Part shown: positions 45,862-55,067 of the stretch, one piece after another
How the letters are laid out: each line of letters opens with the position of its first letter
How positions within the stretch are numbered: position 1 is the stretch's first letter
DNA from: Runella sp. CRIBMP
GTDB lineage: Bacteria; Bacteroidota; Bacteroidia; Cytophagales; Spirosomataceae
DNA: 64,000 nucleotides
Reading direction: 5' to 3'
Assembly (NCBI RefSeq): GCF_009905605.1
Contig: NZ_JAAAKZ010000012.1
Coordinates: 119,492-183,491 of the forward strand
Position numbers and translations under genes: made by a program
The notes under the pieces: model-generated
What the model saw: the letters and a program-made list of their open reading frames with translations, nothing else
Databases searched by the model: none
What the model was told of the DNA's origin: nothing

Positions 45862-45869
45862 CAAAGGTA
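45862..45869 (-). promoter_or_regulatory. Candidate -7 box of the glycosyltransferase gene
   Basis: TACCTTTG on the minus strand matches TAnnTTTG exactly and would give a leader of about 115 nt. Confidence 0.4.
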
Positions 45870-45885
45870 GGTTTCTGGGAGACGA

Positions 45886-45920
45886 TTATTGCATTTTTTG
45901 GTATATAAAAAATGCAATAA
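45886..45920. repeat. AT-rich inverted repeat
   Basis: TTATTGCATTTTTT (45886-45899) is repeated in inverse at 45907-45920 with a 7-nt loop. It lies between the 3' end of the YihY gene and the glycosyltransferase promoter and could act as a back-up terminator. The rest of the 369-bp gap (45740-46108) shows nothing more than AT-rich sequence. Confidence 0.6.
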
Positions 45921-46080
45921 TATATCCAATATCATACAAATCAATTAGTTATAAAATATCCCATAAAAATAACCATACAAATCAAAATCACCTTAAAATT
46001 TGGCACGGTTTTCTCTGCAATTTCATTATGATTCGATATAGAAGTATATCTTTCATTATTTATGGGTTAGGGTAGTACAT

Positions 46081-46110
46081 AAATGCCATCCCAATTTGCG
46101 GATGGCATTT
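46081..46110. terminator. Hairpin at the end of the YihY gene
   Basis: AAATGCCATCC (46081-46091) and GGATGGCATTT (46100-46110) form an 11-bp stem that includes part of the stop codon. The T-run is on the plus-strand side, so it is a better terminator for plus-strand transcripts. Confidence 0.55.
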
Positions 46111-47044
46111 ATTTTTTTGTTTCGGCGCCTTTCCTGTCATGCTTGGCCCGCCAAATACTGGTATTGAGTTCAAATCCAAAAATCAACAGCAACGCTACGA
46201 GGTAAAACCAAATCATCATCGCGATGATGGTTCCGATAGAGCCATAGAGTTTGTTGTAACTACCAAAACGAGAGAGGTAAAAAGAGAATCCGTAGGTCAC
46301 CAAAATAATCAACATTGAGGCAATGATTGCCCCTAAATTAAAGAAGCGCCACCCGTGACGTACTTTGGGGGCAAACCGGTAGATGATGGCTACCGCAACT
46401 GTAAAGGCGAAAAACATCACTAAATAGCGCAGAGCGTCCAATAAAAAGACGGTTAAATGATCACCAAACAAAATGGTTTGGTGCAACCAATCGACCAAAA
46501 ACCCGCCCACAATAATCACCAAAACCGCCAAAAAAAGCACGGTCGATAGCAACACAGTCAGCAATAGCGCAATTCCTTTGGCCTTAAAAAATCCTCGGTT
46601 TTCCGAAGTATGGTCTACCATGTTGAAGGCGGTCATGAGCGCTCCCATGCCGTTGGTAGCGGTGAGCAACGCAAACACAAAACCAAACGACAGGATGCCT
46701 CCCTGCTTCCGACTGATGATGTCATAAATGGTGGCCGCGGCAAATTCGTACAGCGATTTGGGCATGGCATCGTACATGAAGTTCATGATTTGAGACTCCA
46801 TATTGGCAATCGGGAAGTACGGAATCAGGGTAAACAAGAACAGAATGGCGGGAAAAACGGCGAGCGTGAAGTTGTAAGCTACGGCGGTTGCCCGTTGGTC
46901 GATGTCGTACAACAGAATTTTTTCAATCAACAACGTGCCTATATCCGCCAACGAGACACCCTTGCTAAAAAACCGCTTTCGGTGCAAGAAAGCATAAGTT
47001 TTACGCAACTGTCGGTATTTGGAGTCAGACCAGTGTTGAAGCAT
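46109..47044 (-). CDS. YihY/BrkB family inner-membrane protein
   Basis: The 311-residue protein has about six membrane segments and the YihY hallmark pattern: RATAVAYNFTLAVFPAILFLF, TNGMGALMTAFN, and the late LYGSIGTIIAMMIWFYLVAL. The family was once thought to be RNase BN, which is now known to be wrong. Its role is still unclear. It has a -7 box 26 bp upstream and stands alone between the glycosyltransferase and the receptor cassette. Confidence 0.92.
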   Translation of the reverse strand: MLQHWSDSKYRQLRKTYAFLHRKRFFSKGVSLADIGTLLIEKILLYDIDQRATAVAYNFTLAVFPAILFLFTLIPYFPIANMESQIMNFMYDAMPKSLYEFAAATIYDIISRKQGGILSFGFVFALLTATNGMGALMTAFNMVDHTSENRGFFKAKGIALLLTVLLSTVLFLAVLVIIVGGFLVDWLHQTILFGDHLTVFLLDALRYLVMFFAFTVAVAIIYRFAPKVRHGWRFFNLGAIIASMLIILVTYGFSFYLSRFGSYNKLYGSIGTIIAMMIWFYLVALLLIFGFELNTSIWRAKHDRKGAETKK

Positions 47045-47070
47045 TAAGGCGTTTTGATGATTTCACAACC

Positions 47071-47078
47071 CAAAAATA
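47071..47078 (-). promoter_or_regulatory. Candidate -7 box of the YihY gene
   Basis: TATTTTTG on the minus strand matches TAnnTTTG, 26 bp before the start codon. Confidence 0.4.
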
Positions 47079-47210
47079 CAAAACTTGACCCTAATAATTT
47101 CTTTAACCCAATGACTGCAAAAAATTAATTCAGCTAGAGGAGGCCTCCGCAACATCACAACTACCTGTTTATCAGTTATTTATTTACCAACAAGCCTCAT
47201 TTAGTCAAAC

Positions 47211-49493
47211 TTAAAAGAAAACTGTCAAGCTCAAACGAGCGAAAAAAGGCGTTCCGGGCGTAAAGTGAATTTCTTCAACGGGTGCCGCTTCTCCCTGCAA
47301 TCGGCTTTCAGTAGCAAACTGAGTTTCTTTCCAACGTGTATTAAACAGATTCTGAACCGATAGGCCAAGCGTATAATTTTTTCGGCTATAATTGGCCTGC
47401 ATATCCGTTACAAAATAGCCCTTGGCCACGATGGAATTGTCTTCGTTGGCAGGACGGTTGCCGATGTAGCGATACCGCAACGACCCGCTGAAACCAGCAT
47501 TATTCTGTACCGACAGGCCACCCATTGTCGTAAAAACAGGAGCCAAAGGTAGGTAGTTTTGGCCTTCCAATTCTCCAATTGCCCTTGGTTTGGTGGTATT
47601 TACGTCAATATCAGCGTACAAGTGATCGGTGATTTGATACCGCACCGACAAATCAATTCCCTGCCGACGCGTACGACCCCCAGGTTCGACCACGCCCGCA
47701 TCACCTACGTATACAAATTCCTGTTGTAACCACAGATACCACGCGGCAGCATTGATGAGTAACTTAGGAAAAGGCTTGAAAATCGCGCCCAAGTCGGAGC
47801 CGTAAGCAGGCGGCAAAATCTCCCGTCCTCCCTGCGGAACCACTACCCTAGTATCGTTGGAATGAAAGCCTCGACCCGTGTTGAGATACAACTGAAAACG
47901 GTTATTGAAGGTGTAATAAAAATTCAACTTGGGCGAAAGAATCGCCGCCGAAGCCTGTTTGGTCGTCAAAGGCGCCGACAGTAAATCTTCGTATTGATTA
48001 CGAAAAAAATCAAGGCGCAGGCCCGCATTGATGGTAAACCGACTGGAAACCTGCACCAACTCATCGGCATACACCGAAGCGTTGAGTTCGTCGATGTTAC
48101 CGAATTGAATCCGATTGAGGGTTTCTATTCGATTTTTGGTGTGCGAAAGTTCCGAGTTTTTTGTAAAATCCTGTCGGTACTGCACGCCCAATGTGGTCGT
48201 CCATTGCGTATTACCTACGTCATTTTGGGTAGCAAAACTGCCGTTATAACCCACTAAATTACGCTTCTCTTTCTGACGGATTTGGTCACCATTGATTGAA
48301 TCTACCAGAAAAAAGGTAAAGTTGGAATACAACTCAAAGTTATAATTTCCGTAAAAAAACTGATTCTTAATGGTATGGTTGCGCGGGGTTACGGTCACCA
48401 GTTCGACGTTTACGTTGGTTCGACTTGTTTCACCGCCTTCGGTGGGATCGACGGATCCAAAAAAGCCAGTCAGCCCCGATTCAATGGCCCGGTCGGGAAT
48501 CTGCCCAGAGTGGTTCCATTTACTCCAAAACGTCGACCCTGTCAGCGTGAGATAGGTCGTTGGGGAAAGATGCCCGTGGTATTTCCCCATGATATTTAAG
48601 CGCTTAAAGTCCTGCGGATTGTCAAAATACGAATTAGAATAAGAATACTCCGATGCCAAATACGCCGATTGGTTTTTGTCACGATTTTTCCCAGATTTCA
48701 GGCGATTTCCCAGTAAATCCAGCCCTGCTACTGCTCGGTACGTGCCAAATTGGCCCGCTTCCAGTTTCACAAACGAGCGGTCAAGTGCGTTGCGTGTGCG
48801 AAAGTTCACCCAACCTGCGGTCGTAAAGTTGCCTTTTTCGGCATGATAAGGTCCTTTTTTAAAATCAACGCCCTGAATCAATTCGGGAATCACAAAATGC
48901 AAATCAGCGTATCCCTGCCCGTGAGCGTGAGAAACCATATTGACCGGCATGCCATCTACGGTAAGTTGAATATCGGTGCCGTGGTCGATGTCAAACCCGC
49001 GCAAAAAAATCTGTTCGGCTTTTCCACCGCCCGCATGTTGGCCAATAAATAAGCCTGGCACCATCCGTAAAATCTCCTGAGAATTGACAATGGGACGAAT
49101 TTTAATGTCTAAGTTACTGATAAGCTGTTGATCATGCGCCCGATGCGCCGACACCACCACTTCTTTCAATTCGAGGGTAGAGTTGACCATGAGCGTTTTG
49201 AGGGACGTGGTTTGGTCATCCAGCACAATCGCTTCCACTACCACCGTTTTCAAACCTACGTAAGACAATTCGATTTTATAAGGAGCCGCTACCAATTCAT
49301 CAAAACGGTATTGCCCCAGTTCGTTGGTGGTGGTGGTTTTCCCCAACCCAGTCAATTGCACATTTACGCCCTTTAGGGGCAGGTTGGTGGTTTGTTCATA
49401 CACCACACCCGAAATACTGCCAAGGTGTGCAAACGCCGAAAAACTAAACAAACAACTGATAGTCAATAATATGTAATAAACAATTTGTTTCAT
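47211..49493 (-). CDS. TonB-dependent receptor with His-rich plug loop
   Basis: The 760-residue protein has a signal peptide (ending FSAFAH, about residue 23), a carboxypeptidase-like domain (GSISGVVYEQTTNLPLKGVN), a TonB plug (SQEILRMVPGLFIGQHAGGG, FLRGFDIDHGTDI) and a beta-barrel ending LSLTVFF with a terminal Phe. The plug holds an unusual His-rich stretch, NMVSHAHGQGYADLHF, that could bind metal or metal-ligand complexes. It is the last gene of a same-strand cassette with a TPR lipoprotein and two DUF4331 proteins, so its substrate is probably linked to them. Confidence 0.92.
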   Translation of the reverse strand: MKQIVYYILLTISCLFSFSAFAHLGSISGVVYEQTTNLPLKGVNVQLTGLGKTTTTNELGQYRFDELVAAPYKIELSYVGLKTVVVEAIVLDDQTTSLKTLMVNSTLELKEVVVSAHRAHDQQLISNLDIKIRPIVNSQEILRMVPGLFIGQHAGGGKAEQIFLRGFDIDHGTDIQLTVDGMPVNMVSHAHGQGYADLHFVIPELIQGVDFKKGPYHAEKGNFTTAGWVNFRTRNALDRSFVKLEAGQFGTYRAVAGLDLLGNRLKSGKNRDKNQSAYLASEYSYSNSYFDNPQDFKRLNIMGKYHGHLSPTTYLTLTGSTFWSKWNHSGQIPDRAIESGLTGFFGSVDPTEGGETSRTNVNVELVTVTPRNHTIKNQFFYGNYNFELYSNFTFFLVDSINGDQIRQKEKRNLVGYNGSFATQNDVGNTQWTTTLGVQYRQDFTKNSELSHTKNRIETLNRIQFGNIDELNASVYADELVQVSSRFTINAGLRLDFFRNQYEDLLSAPLTTKQASAAILSPKLNFYYTFNNRFQLYLNTGRGFHSNDTRVVVPQGGREILPPAYGSDLGAIFKPFPKLLINAAAWYLWLQQEFVYVGDAGVVEPGGRTRRQGIDLSVRYQITDHLYADIDVNTTKPRAIGELEGQNYLPLAPVFTTMGGLSVQNNAGFSGSLRYRYIGNRPANEDNSIVAKGYFVTDMQANYSRKNYTLGLSVQNLFNTRWKETQFATESRLQGEAAPVEEIHFTPGTPFFARLSLTVFF

Positions 49494-49545
49494 AACCGAA
49501 AGAGACTGCTAAAATTGGCACAAAATACTCAAAGAAATAGAAACC

Positions 49546-49565
49546 AACTCACCAGCAAGTGAGTT
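49546..49565. promoter_or_regulatory. Short hairpin between the TPR and receptor genes
   Basis: AACTCAC and GTGAGTT (49546-49552 with 49559-49565) around a 6-nt loop lie in the 161-bp gap between the two genes. There is no T-run, so it is more likely an RNA-stability or attenuation element than a terminator. Confidence 0.35.
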
Positions 49566-49654
49566 TGATAGCCCCATCAGAATACGTTCTAAAGCGGGAA
49601 TCGTACCAAATGCTATGCAAAAAAATAACAAGATTTAATCCAACCAAGATAACC

Positions 49655-50977
49655 TCAGAGCGTGAACCTCGGATTGGTTTTTTTGGCTTCGGCAATCAGT
49701 TTATTTCCAGGGCCAGCATTGCCGAGGGCAAGCTCAATGGTGCCCGCTTTTTGCAATAATTCAGGGTCTTTACTACCCGTACGCAATGCAATCTGTACGT
49801 GTTGCTGCGCTTTTTGAATATTATTTTGTTTGAAATACACCCACGCCAACGCGTGATTCACATCAATATTTTTGGGACGTTTGTTGTATTCTTTCATGCC
49901 ATATTCCAACGCCAAATCAAACTGCCCCATTTGCGTATAAAGTTTGCAAAGCTCCAAATCAACGGCATGACCTGACTGCGCATCTTCATCCAGCATTTTC
50001 ACCACCTCGGCATATTTGGCATTTGCTTTTTCCTTGTCTCCTTGCAGCGCGTAGATTTCGGCCATTTCCTCATGAAACGAAAATTCGGGCATAATGGCCG
50101 CTGCTTTGTCGAGCGTTGCGAGGGCTTTATCGTATTCTTTTCTGGCTTTATGAATGCGGGCCACTCCTCTCAAAGCAAAAGCATAACTCGGACGCAACGC
50201 CAAAATTTCGTTGTATTGTTGTTCGGCTTCTTTCAATTTGCCCGTTGTTTCGTACAATTGCGCCAAAGTGTTTTTACTCCAACAATACGGCTCTGAGCCG
50301 GGCAGTCCTGCATCAACGGCCAATTTCATGGCTTCGATTGAGCTTGGATACTGACCATAAATCTCCCGCAGATAAGACGCTCGCGAGTACGATTCTAGCG
50401 AAGGCTTCATCTCCTGCATTTTATCCGACATCGCCACGGCTTCTTCATAGTTACCGAGTTCGACGTTGGCATCGACCAACACACCGTACACATAGGCGTT
50501 GTTGGGATTGAGTTGGCGGGCTTTTTCTGCCAAATCGCGGGCTTCGGCAAATTGGTGCTGCGACATTTTTACGGAAGCCTTGAAAGTAGTCGCCTCAAAG
50601 TTTTTGTAATCCATCGCCAACACTCCGTCCAAGATGGTTAAAATTGCGGGATAATAATAGGGATGTTCGCCCGTAATCCGTGCCTCCGAAAGGTAAATCA
50701 TGGCCATCTGGAGACGCGGCTTGACATCACTCGGGTCTTTTTTGATTTGTTTCTTCAGTTCTTCTACTTTTTCTTTGGTTCGTACCCATTCTTCAGCTTT
50801 GGCCAACTCTCCCCTACGTTCATACAGCGCGGGTATTTCCATCGTTGAGGTGCTTGAAGCGGTGGTTTCAGAATTGGTTTTTCCTTTGTCGGTGCAACTC
50901 ATTGGTAACAAGCCCATCATCAAAATAGGGAGGGAGAACAACAATGCTCGTTTTGGAATAAATATTACTTTTTTCAT
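49655..50977 (-). CDS. TPR-repeat lipoprotein
   Basis: The 440-residue protein has a lipoprotein signal with Cys28 (LLPMSCTDKG) and then an almost continuous array of tetratricopeptide repeats, roughly eight to ten. Examples are AEARDLAEKARQLNPNNAYV, GNYEEAVAMSDKMQEMKP, KEAEQQYNEILALRPSYAFA and NNIQKAQQHVQIALRTGSKD. TPR arrays bind other proteins. It would be anchored in a membrane, probably facing the periplasm or surface, and could act as a scaffold for the DUF4331 proteins encoded upstream and the receptor encoded downstream. Confidence 0.9.
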   Translation of the reverse strand: MKKVIFIPKRALLFSLPILMMGLLPMSCTDKGKTNSETTASSTSTMEIPALYERRGELAKAEEWVRTKEKVEELKKQIKKDPSDVKPRLQMAMIYLSEARITGEHPYYYPAILTILDGVLAMDYKNFEATTFKASVKMSQHQFAEARDLAEKARQLNPNNAYVYGVLVDANVELGNYEEAVAMSDKMQEMKPSLESYSRASYLREIYGQYPSSIEAMKLAVDAGLPGSEPYCWSKNTLAQLYETTGKLKEAEQQYNEILALRPSYAFALRGVARIHKARKEYDKALATLDKAAAIMPEFSFHEEMAEIYALQGDKEKANAKYAEVVKMLDEDAQSGHAVDLELCKLYTQMGQFDLALEYGMKEYNKRPKNIDVNHALAWVYFKQNNIQKAQQHVQIALRTGSKDPELLQKAGTIELALGNAGPGNKLIAEAKKTNPRFTL

Positions 50978-51013
50978 TTTTTTAGAGGGGAGATAGCGGT
51001 TGTTATTAAAAAA

Positions 51014-51052
51014 TTGGGAGGCATGATTTTCAAACGATTACCGACCTCCCAA
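51014..51052 (-). terminator. Internal terminator/attenuator of the DUF4331 cassette
   Basis: TTGGGAGG and CCTCCCAA arms (51014-51021 with 51045-51052) are followed by a run of six T on the minus strand. It lies between the second DUF4331 gene and the TPR gene and could lower expression of the last two genes. Confidence 0.65.
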
Positions 51053-51060
51053 GTACTTCA

Positions 51061-53097
51061 TTAGTTACGAATAATCTTCACCGTTTGGTGCTCGCTCGCG
51101 GTAGATACCTGTAGGAAATAAATGCCCGGTTGACGGCCGATACGGAACGTTTGGCGCTCAATCCGACCAGCTTTTCCGACCGATTGTTGTCCCATGACCT
51201 GACCTTGACTGTTGGTCAATCCCATGCGCAGCGCCTGTCCGTCAACGCCTGAGATTTCGACAGAAACATCATCCGTCAACACGGGATTTCCCAAAACCTT
51301 GACCGACAACCCTTGTACTTTATCTTCCAACGGAGTGGTAGCAATACGGGCCGATGAAGTAGATGGGCCCGAGTAGCTGTTACCCCGGAAACCTCGCCAA
51401 GGATTTTGTTCGTACGGAAACCAAGGTTTTAGGATGGTATCATTTTTAGTAACACCCGCATTAAACGACAGCACACTCACCAGATTTGGCGTTACGGGGC
51501 TGGCAGTTTCACCGGGTTTAAAATCGTCGTACCACAAACCGATGGCCGCCAATACAACGCCACCCACGGCCTGAAGCTCGATGGTGGTGACGTCATCCTC
51601 TAAACGGCGACCGTTAGGAAAACCATCCATGTTGGGAATAAACTGCAAAGCCGTCGAGCCGTTGTACATTGGGTCAGTAAGACCCAAAACAGCGGCTTGC
51701 ACCAAGCCCAACGAACTAAATTTAGGGTCGGTACGGGGCGTGGCAGGCACGGCCATGTTGAGGCGCAGCCAATCACCAAAAGTAGGCAAGAAGTTGTGAA
51801 TAAACGGTTTACCTGCAGCCAAAGGATTTCCTGCTTTGCCCGTGGCCAATTGGTACGGTGGCAAATTGGGCACACCCGTGTAAAATATAGGCAGAATATC
51901 AACCGCGCGTGGGCTTTTATTATCTGGCAACAACACACTTCCAAAAGCCGCTTCTGACAACGCCGTACCGTTGAGGGCAGGGTTGCCTTTCAAACCAAAA
52001 AGACCGGGCTTGCCATTCCGAAAATCGAAGGCTCCCAATGATTTTGATTGAATCCGCAAAGGAGCCAAGCCTGGAACTGCCGCCCCAAACTGAGAATCAT
52101 CCATGTAAAGTGCCAGCTCAGGATTGGTAAAATACTGGGCAAACTGCAAATCTTCGCTTGGCTTAGCAGCATTCCATTTATCTTTCATCCCCAACGGAAT
52201 CACGGCTTCGTTGGTCAATGGCATTCCCAACCTTGACACCTGAACGTAGTTGCCATCAAAGCCTACATCTCCACCCGAATAGAGCGTTTTTATCATCTGG
52301 CGGCTCGCCGAGGCATACACTCCGATGACGTAATCAGGGTCAAGAATATTGGATGCCTGCGCCACCGTTTTTTTGCTTTTCTGCAAGGTCGCAACGGGCA
52401 CTTCAATCACGATAGAATGGCAGTTAAATTTAGCTACACCGTCTTTTCCGCTGCTTGGACGCATGTTTCCAAGGTCAAAAATTCCGCCCAAATCCACAAA
52501 GAATGGGTCATCTACCGGTCCGCAGAAAATCTTTTCGCCCGTGGTAGCCGTGGCCACAGCCTTATTGACCAAATCATCGTAAGACTCCGCACCCAAACCC
52601 ACCGTTTTGTTCTCAATCGAACGGGGTCCGATGTTTGGTGGTGGTACCGTGCCTTTCATCACAATGGTGCTGAAAGACCTACCGCCGTCCATGCTGCGCT
52701 CACACTTGTAGGTAGTTTTCAGGTTTTCTTTACCCAACCGAATCAGGAAAAAAGTAGTAGGGTCTTCGTTGACACGCTCAAACGTAAAACGATAAATAAT
52801 GTCAGAGCCGGGCGTAGCAGCGTTGTTGTCTACGTGAACTTCGTAGCGGATGCGCTCGCCAAAAGAATACCAGTTGGGTCCACCCGCAGGATGCTGAAAA
52901 GGGATATAATTGGCAATAAGCACCACATTTTCGGCATTATTTGGACTTTTAAAGGCGTACAAGTCCGTATTATCCGCCAGTGGGTCGTTTGAAATCAGCG
53001 GCGCTTCGCGGTGCGAAGAACCAAACGATTGGGAGGTTTGCAGGCAAATCACGGCCAGTACCCCCACCACAGCTATAAGGTTTTTTATGTTTTTCAT
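51061..53097 (-). CDS. DUF4331 protein B with T9SS C-terminal sorting domain
   Basis: The 678-residue protein has a signal peptide (about residues 1-26) followed at once by the DUF4331 start SSHREAPLISNDPLADNTDL. Most of it parallels the upstream paralogue, for example GPRSIENKTVGLG, FCGPVDDPFFVDLGG, NILDPDYVIGVYASASRQMI and MDGFPNGRRLEDDVTTIELQ. The last 85 or so residues are different. They look like a type A T9SS sorting domain (GLSVKVLGNPVLTDDVSVEI to FRIGRQPGIYFLQV and a final KIIRN). It should therefore be exported by the Por machinery to the cell surface. DUF4331 function is unknown. Confidence 0.9.
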   Translation of the reverse strand: MKNIKNLIAVVGVLAVICLQTSQSFGSSHREAPLISNDPLADNTDLYAFKSPNNAENVVLIANYIPFQHPAGGPNWYSFGERIRYEVHVDNNAATPGSDIIYRFTFERVNEDPTTFFLIRLGKENLKTTYKCERSMDGGRSFSTIVMKGTVPPPNIGPRSIENKTVGLGAESYDDLVNKAVATATTGEKIFCGPVDDPFFVDLGGIFDLGNMRPSSGKDGVAKFNCHSIVIEVPVATLQKSKKTVAQASNILDPDYVIGVYASASRQMIKTLYSGGDVGFDGNYVQVSRLGMPLTNEAVIPLGMKDKWNAAKPSEDLQFAQYFTNPELALYMDDSQFGAAVPGLAPLRIQSKSLGAFDFRNGKPGLFGLKGNPALNGTALSEAAFGSVLLPDNKSPRAVDILPIFYTGVPNLPPYQLATGKAGNPLAAGKPFIHNFLPTFGDWLRLNMAVPATPRTDPKFSSLGLVQAAVLGLTDPMYNGSTALQFIPNMDGFPNGRRLEDDVTTIELQAVGGVVLAAIGLWYDDFKPGETASPVTPNLVSVLSFNAGVTKNDTILKPWFPYEQNPWRGFRGNSYSGPSTSSARIATTPLEDKVQGLSVKVLGNPVLTDDVSVEISGVDGQALRMGLTNSQGQVMGQQSVGKAGRIERQTFRIGRQPGIYFLQVSTASEHQTVKIIRN

Positions 53098-53124
53098 CTT
53101 TTTCAGTGTTGTGAATGGTGAAGG

Positions 53125-54885
53125 TTAGAATCTTGCTTTTTCGGGATAATCAAATCCTCGCCAAGGGTTCTGAACGAAGGGAAACATGGGCTTTAGCTCA
53201 ATGTCATTTTTGGTGGGTCCCGCGTTGAAACCCAGCACGTTAACGAGTTTAGGCGTCACGGGGCTGGTCGTTACACCCGGCTGAAAATCGTCGTACCACA
53301 AGCCAACGGCGGCTAGTACTACTCCACTTACGGCCTGCAATTCAATCGTGGTTACATCATCTTCCAAGCGGCGTCCGTTGGGGAAGCCATCCATATTTGG
53401 AATGAATTGTAAAGCCGTGGAAGCGTTGTAATCAGGGTCGGTTAAACCCAAAACGGCCGCTTGTACCAAGCCCAAAGAGCTGAATTTGGGGTGGTTGCGT
53501 GGGGTAGCAGGAACCGCCATGTTGAGCCGCAACATATCTCCCAAAGTAGGCAAGAAGTTGTGAATAAATGGTTTACCTGCTGCCAAAGGATTGCCACTCT
53601 TGCCCGTTGCCAGTTGATAAGGAGCTAAATTAGGCACACCAGTGTAGAATATTGGCAGTAAATCAACTGCACGCGGGCTTTTGTTGTCGGGCAATAACAA
53701 CCCGCCAAAGGCAGCTTCCGAAAGCGCCGTTCCATTCAATGCCTGATTCCCTTTCAGCACAAATAAGCCTGGCTTGCCATTCCGAAAATCAAAAGAACCC
53801 AACGATTTTTCCTGAATACGAAGGGCATTCAGCGAAGGTACCGCTTTGCCAAACTGAGAATCATCCATGTAGAGTGCCAACTCAGGATTGGTAAAATACT
53901 TGGCAAATTGCAAATCTTCGCCGTTGTAAGGAGTGGAGGCATTCCATTTATCTTTCAAACCCACTGGAATCACGGCTTCGTTGGTCAGCGGCATTCCAAG
54001 GCGCGAGACTTGCACGTATTTGCCATCGTAACCCACATCAGCCCCTTGGTAGAGCGTTTGAATCATTTGGCGGCTCGCCGATGCCCACACCCCAATCACA
54101 TAATCAGGATCCAGAATATTGGCGGCCTGCATCACACTTTTACCATCTTTTTGTAGTAAATTCACCGGAATTTTGAGGGCAATCGTGTGAACGTTAAAAC
54201 GATTCAAGCCATCCACCGTTGGGTTGGTAGTGTTTCCTTCTGGACGGAAATTTCCGACGTCAAAAGCACCCGCCAAATCCACAAAGAAAGGGTCATCTAC
54301 GGGGCCACAGAAAACCTTCTCACCCGAATTGGCTGTGGCAATTGATTGCTGAACGAGGGCATCGTATGAAGTCCCCAATCCAACCGTTGCGTTTTCGATA
54401 GAGCGCGGTCCGATGTTGTTTGGCGGTACCATTCCGTTGGAAATAATGGTTACGAATGTTCGGCCACCGTCGGTGCTTTTTTCACATTTGTAAGTGGTTT
54501 TAAGATTTTGCTTTCCCAAACGAATGTTGAAAAAAGTTGTTGGGTCTTCATTGACACTCGAAAATGTAAAGCGGTAGGTAATGTCATCACCGGCGGTAGT
54601 GGCTTTGTTCTTTATGTGAATCTCATAACGAACATTCGTGCCAAAATTGTAGTAATTGGGCCCGCCTTCGGGCGACTCGAACGGGATGTAATTGGCAATG
54701 ATGGTAATTGAATTGGGGTCATCGGGGCTTTTGAAGGCATAGACGTCGGTGTTGTCGGCCAGAGGGTCCTGTGAAATCAGTGGAGCTTCCCGGTGGCTGG
54801 AAGCATAACTGCCGACAGACAACAGCAGTGCGCAACAAAGTAATCCAAACCCGCGTTGGACACGAAGCAAAGGAAACATTCGCAT
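53125..54885 (-). CDS. DUF4331 protein A, without sorting domain
   Basis: The 586-residue protein has a signal peptide (ending SVGSYA, near residue 29) and a full DUF4331 domain that starts SSHREAPLISQDPLADNTDV. It is a close paralogue of the next gene (27 bp downstream), which points to a tandem duplication. It ends at NPWRGFDYPEKARF, exactly where the paralogue goes on into its T9SS sorting domain, so this copy is probably periplasmic while the other is sent to the surface. Enzymatic residues cannot be named for this family. It is the first large gene of the cassette. Confidence 0.9.
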   Translation of the reverse strand: MRMFPLLRVQRGFGLLCCALLLSVGSYASSHREAPLISQDPLADNTDVYAFKSPDDPNSITIIANYIPFESPEGGPNYYNFGTNVRYEIHIKNKATTAGDDITYRFTFSSVNEDPTTFFNIRLGKQNLKTTYKCEKSTDGGRTFVTIISNGMVPPNNIGPRSIENATVGLGTSYDALVQQSIATANSGEKVFCGPVDDPFFVDLAGAFDVGNFRPEGNTTNPTVDGLNRFNVHTIALKIPVNLLQKDGKSVMQAANILDPDYVIGVWASASRQMIQTLYQGADVGYDGKYVQVSRLGMPLTNEAVIPVGLKDKWNASTPYNGEDLQFAKYFTNPELALYMDDSQFGKAVPSLNALRIQEKSLGSFDFRNGKPGLFVLKGNQALNGTALSEAAFGGLLLPDNKSPRAVDLLPIFYTGVPNLAPYQLATGKSGNPLAAGKPFIHNFLPTLGDMLRLNMAVPATPRNHPKFSSLGLVQAAVLGLTDPDYNASTALQFIPNMDGFPNGRRLEDDVTTIELQAVSGVVLAAVGLWYDDFQPGVTTSPVTPKLVNVLGFNAGPTKNDIELKPMFPFVQNPWRGFDYPEKARF

Positions 54886-55067
54886 GATGTTAATGTGTTA
54901 GATTGTGAGAAAAATGGGTATTAGAAAAACCTTTAAAAAGGGCAATAAAAGGACTCCCGTTGATGAGAAGCATATCTCAAAACGGTTACGTTACTAAACT
55001 TTAAGAAAGTGATGAGGCTTTAAACAGGGTCACTGCAGCATTCCTGCCAAAGACAAAAGGTTAAACC

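Noticed and set aside
54886..55067. A possible riboswitch in the leader of DUF4331 protein A
   Set aside because: I looked for cobalamin, TPP, SAM and FMN core motifs by eye and found none. No stable multi-stem layout is evident.
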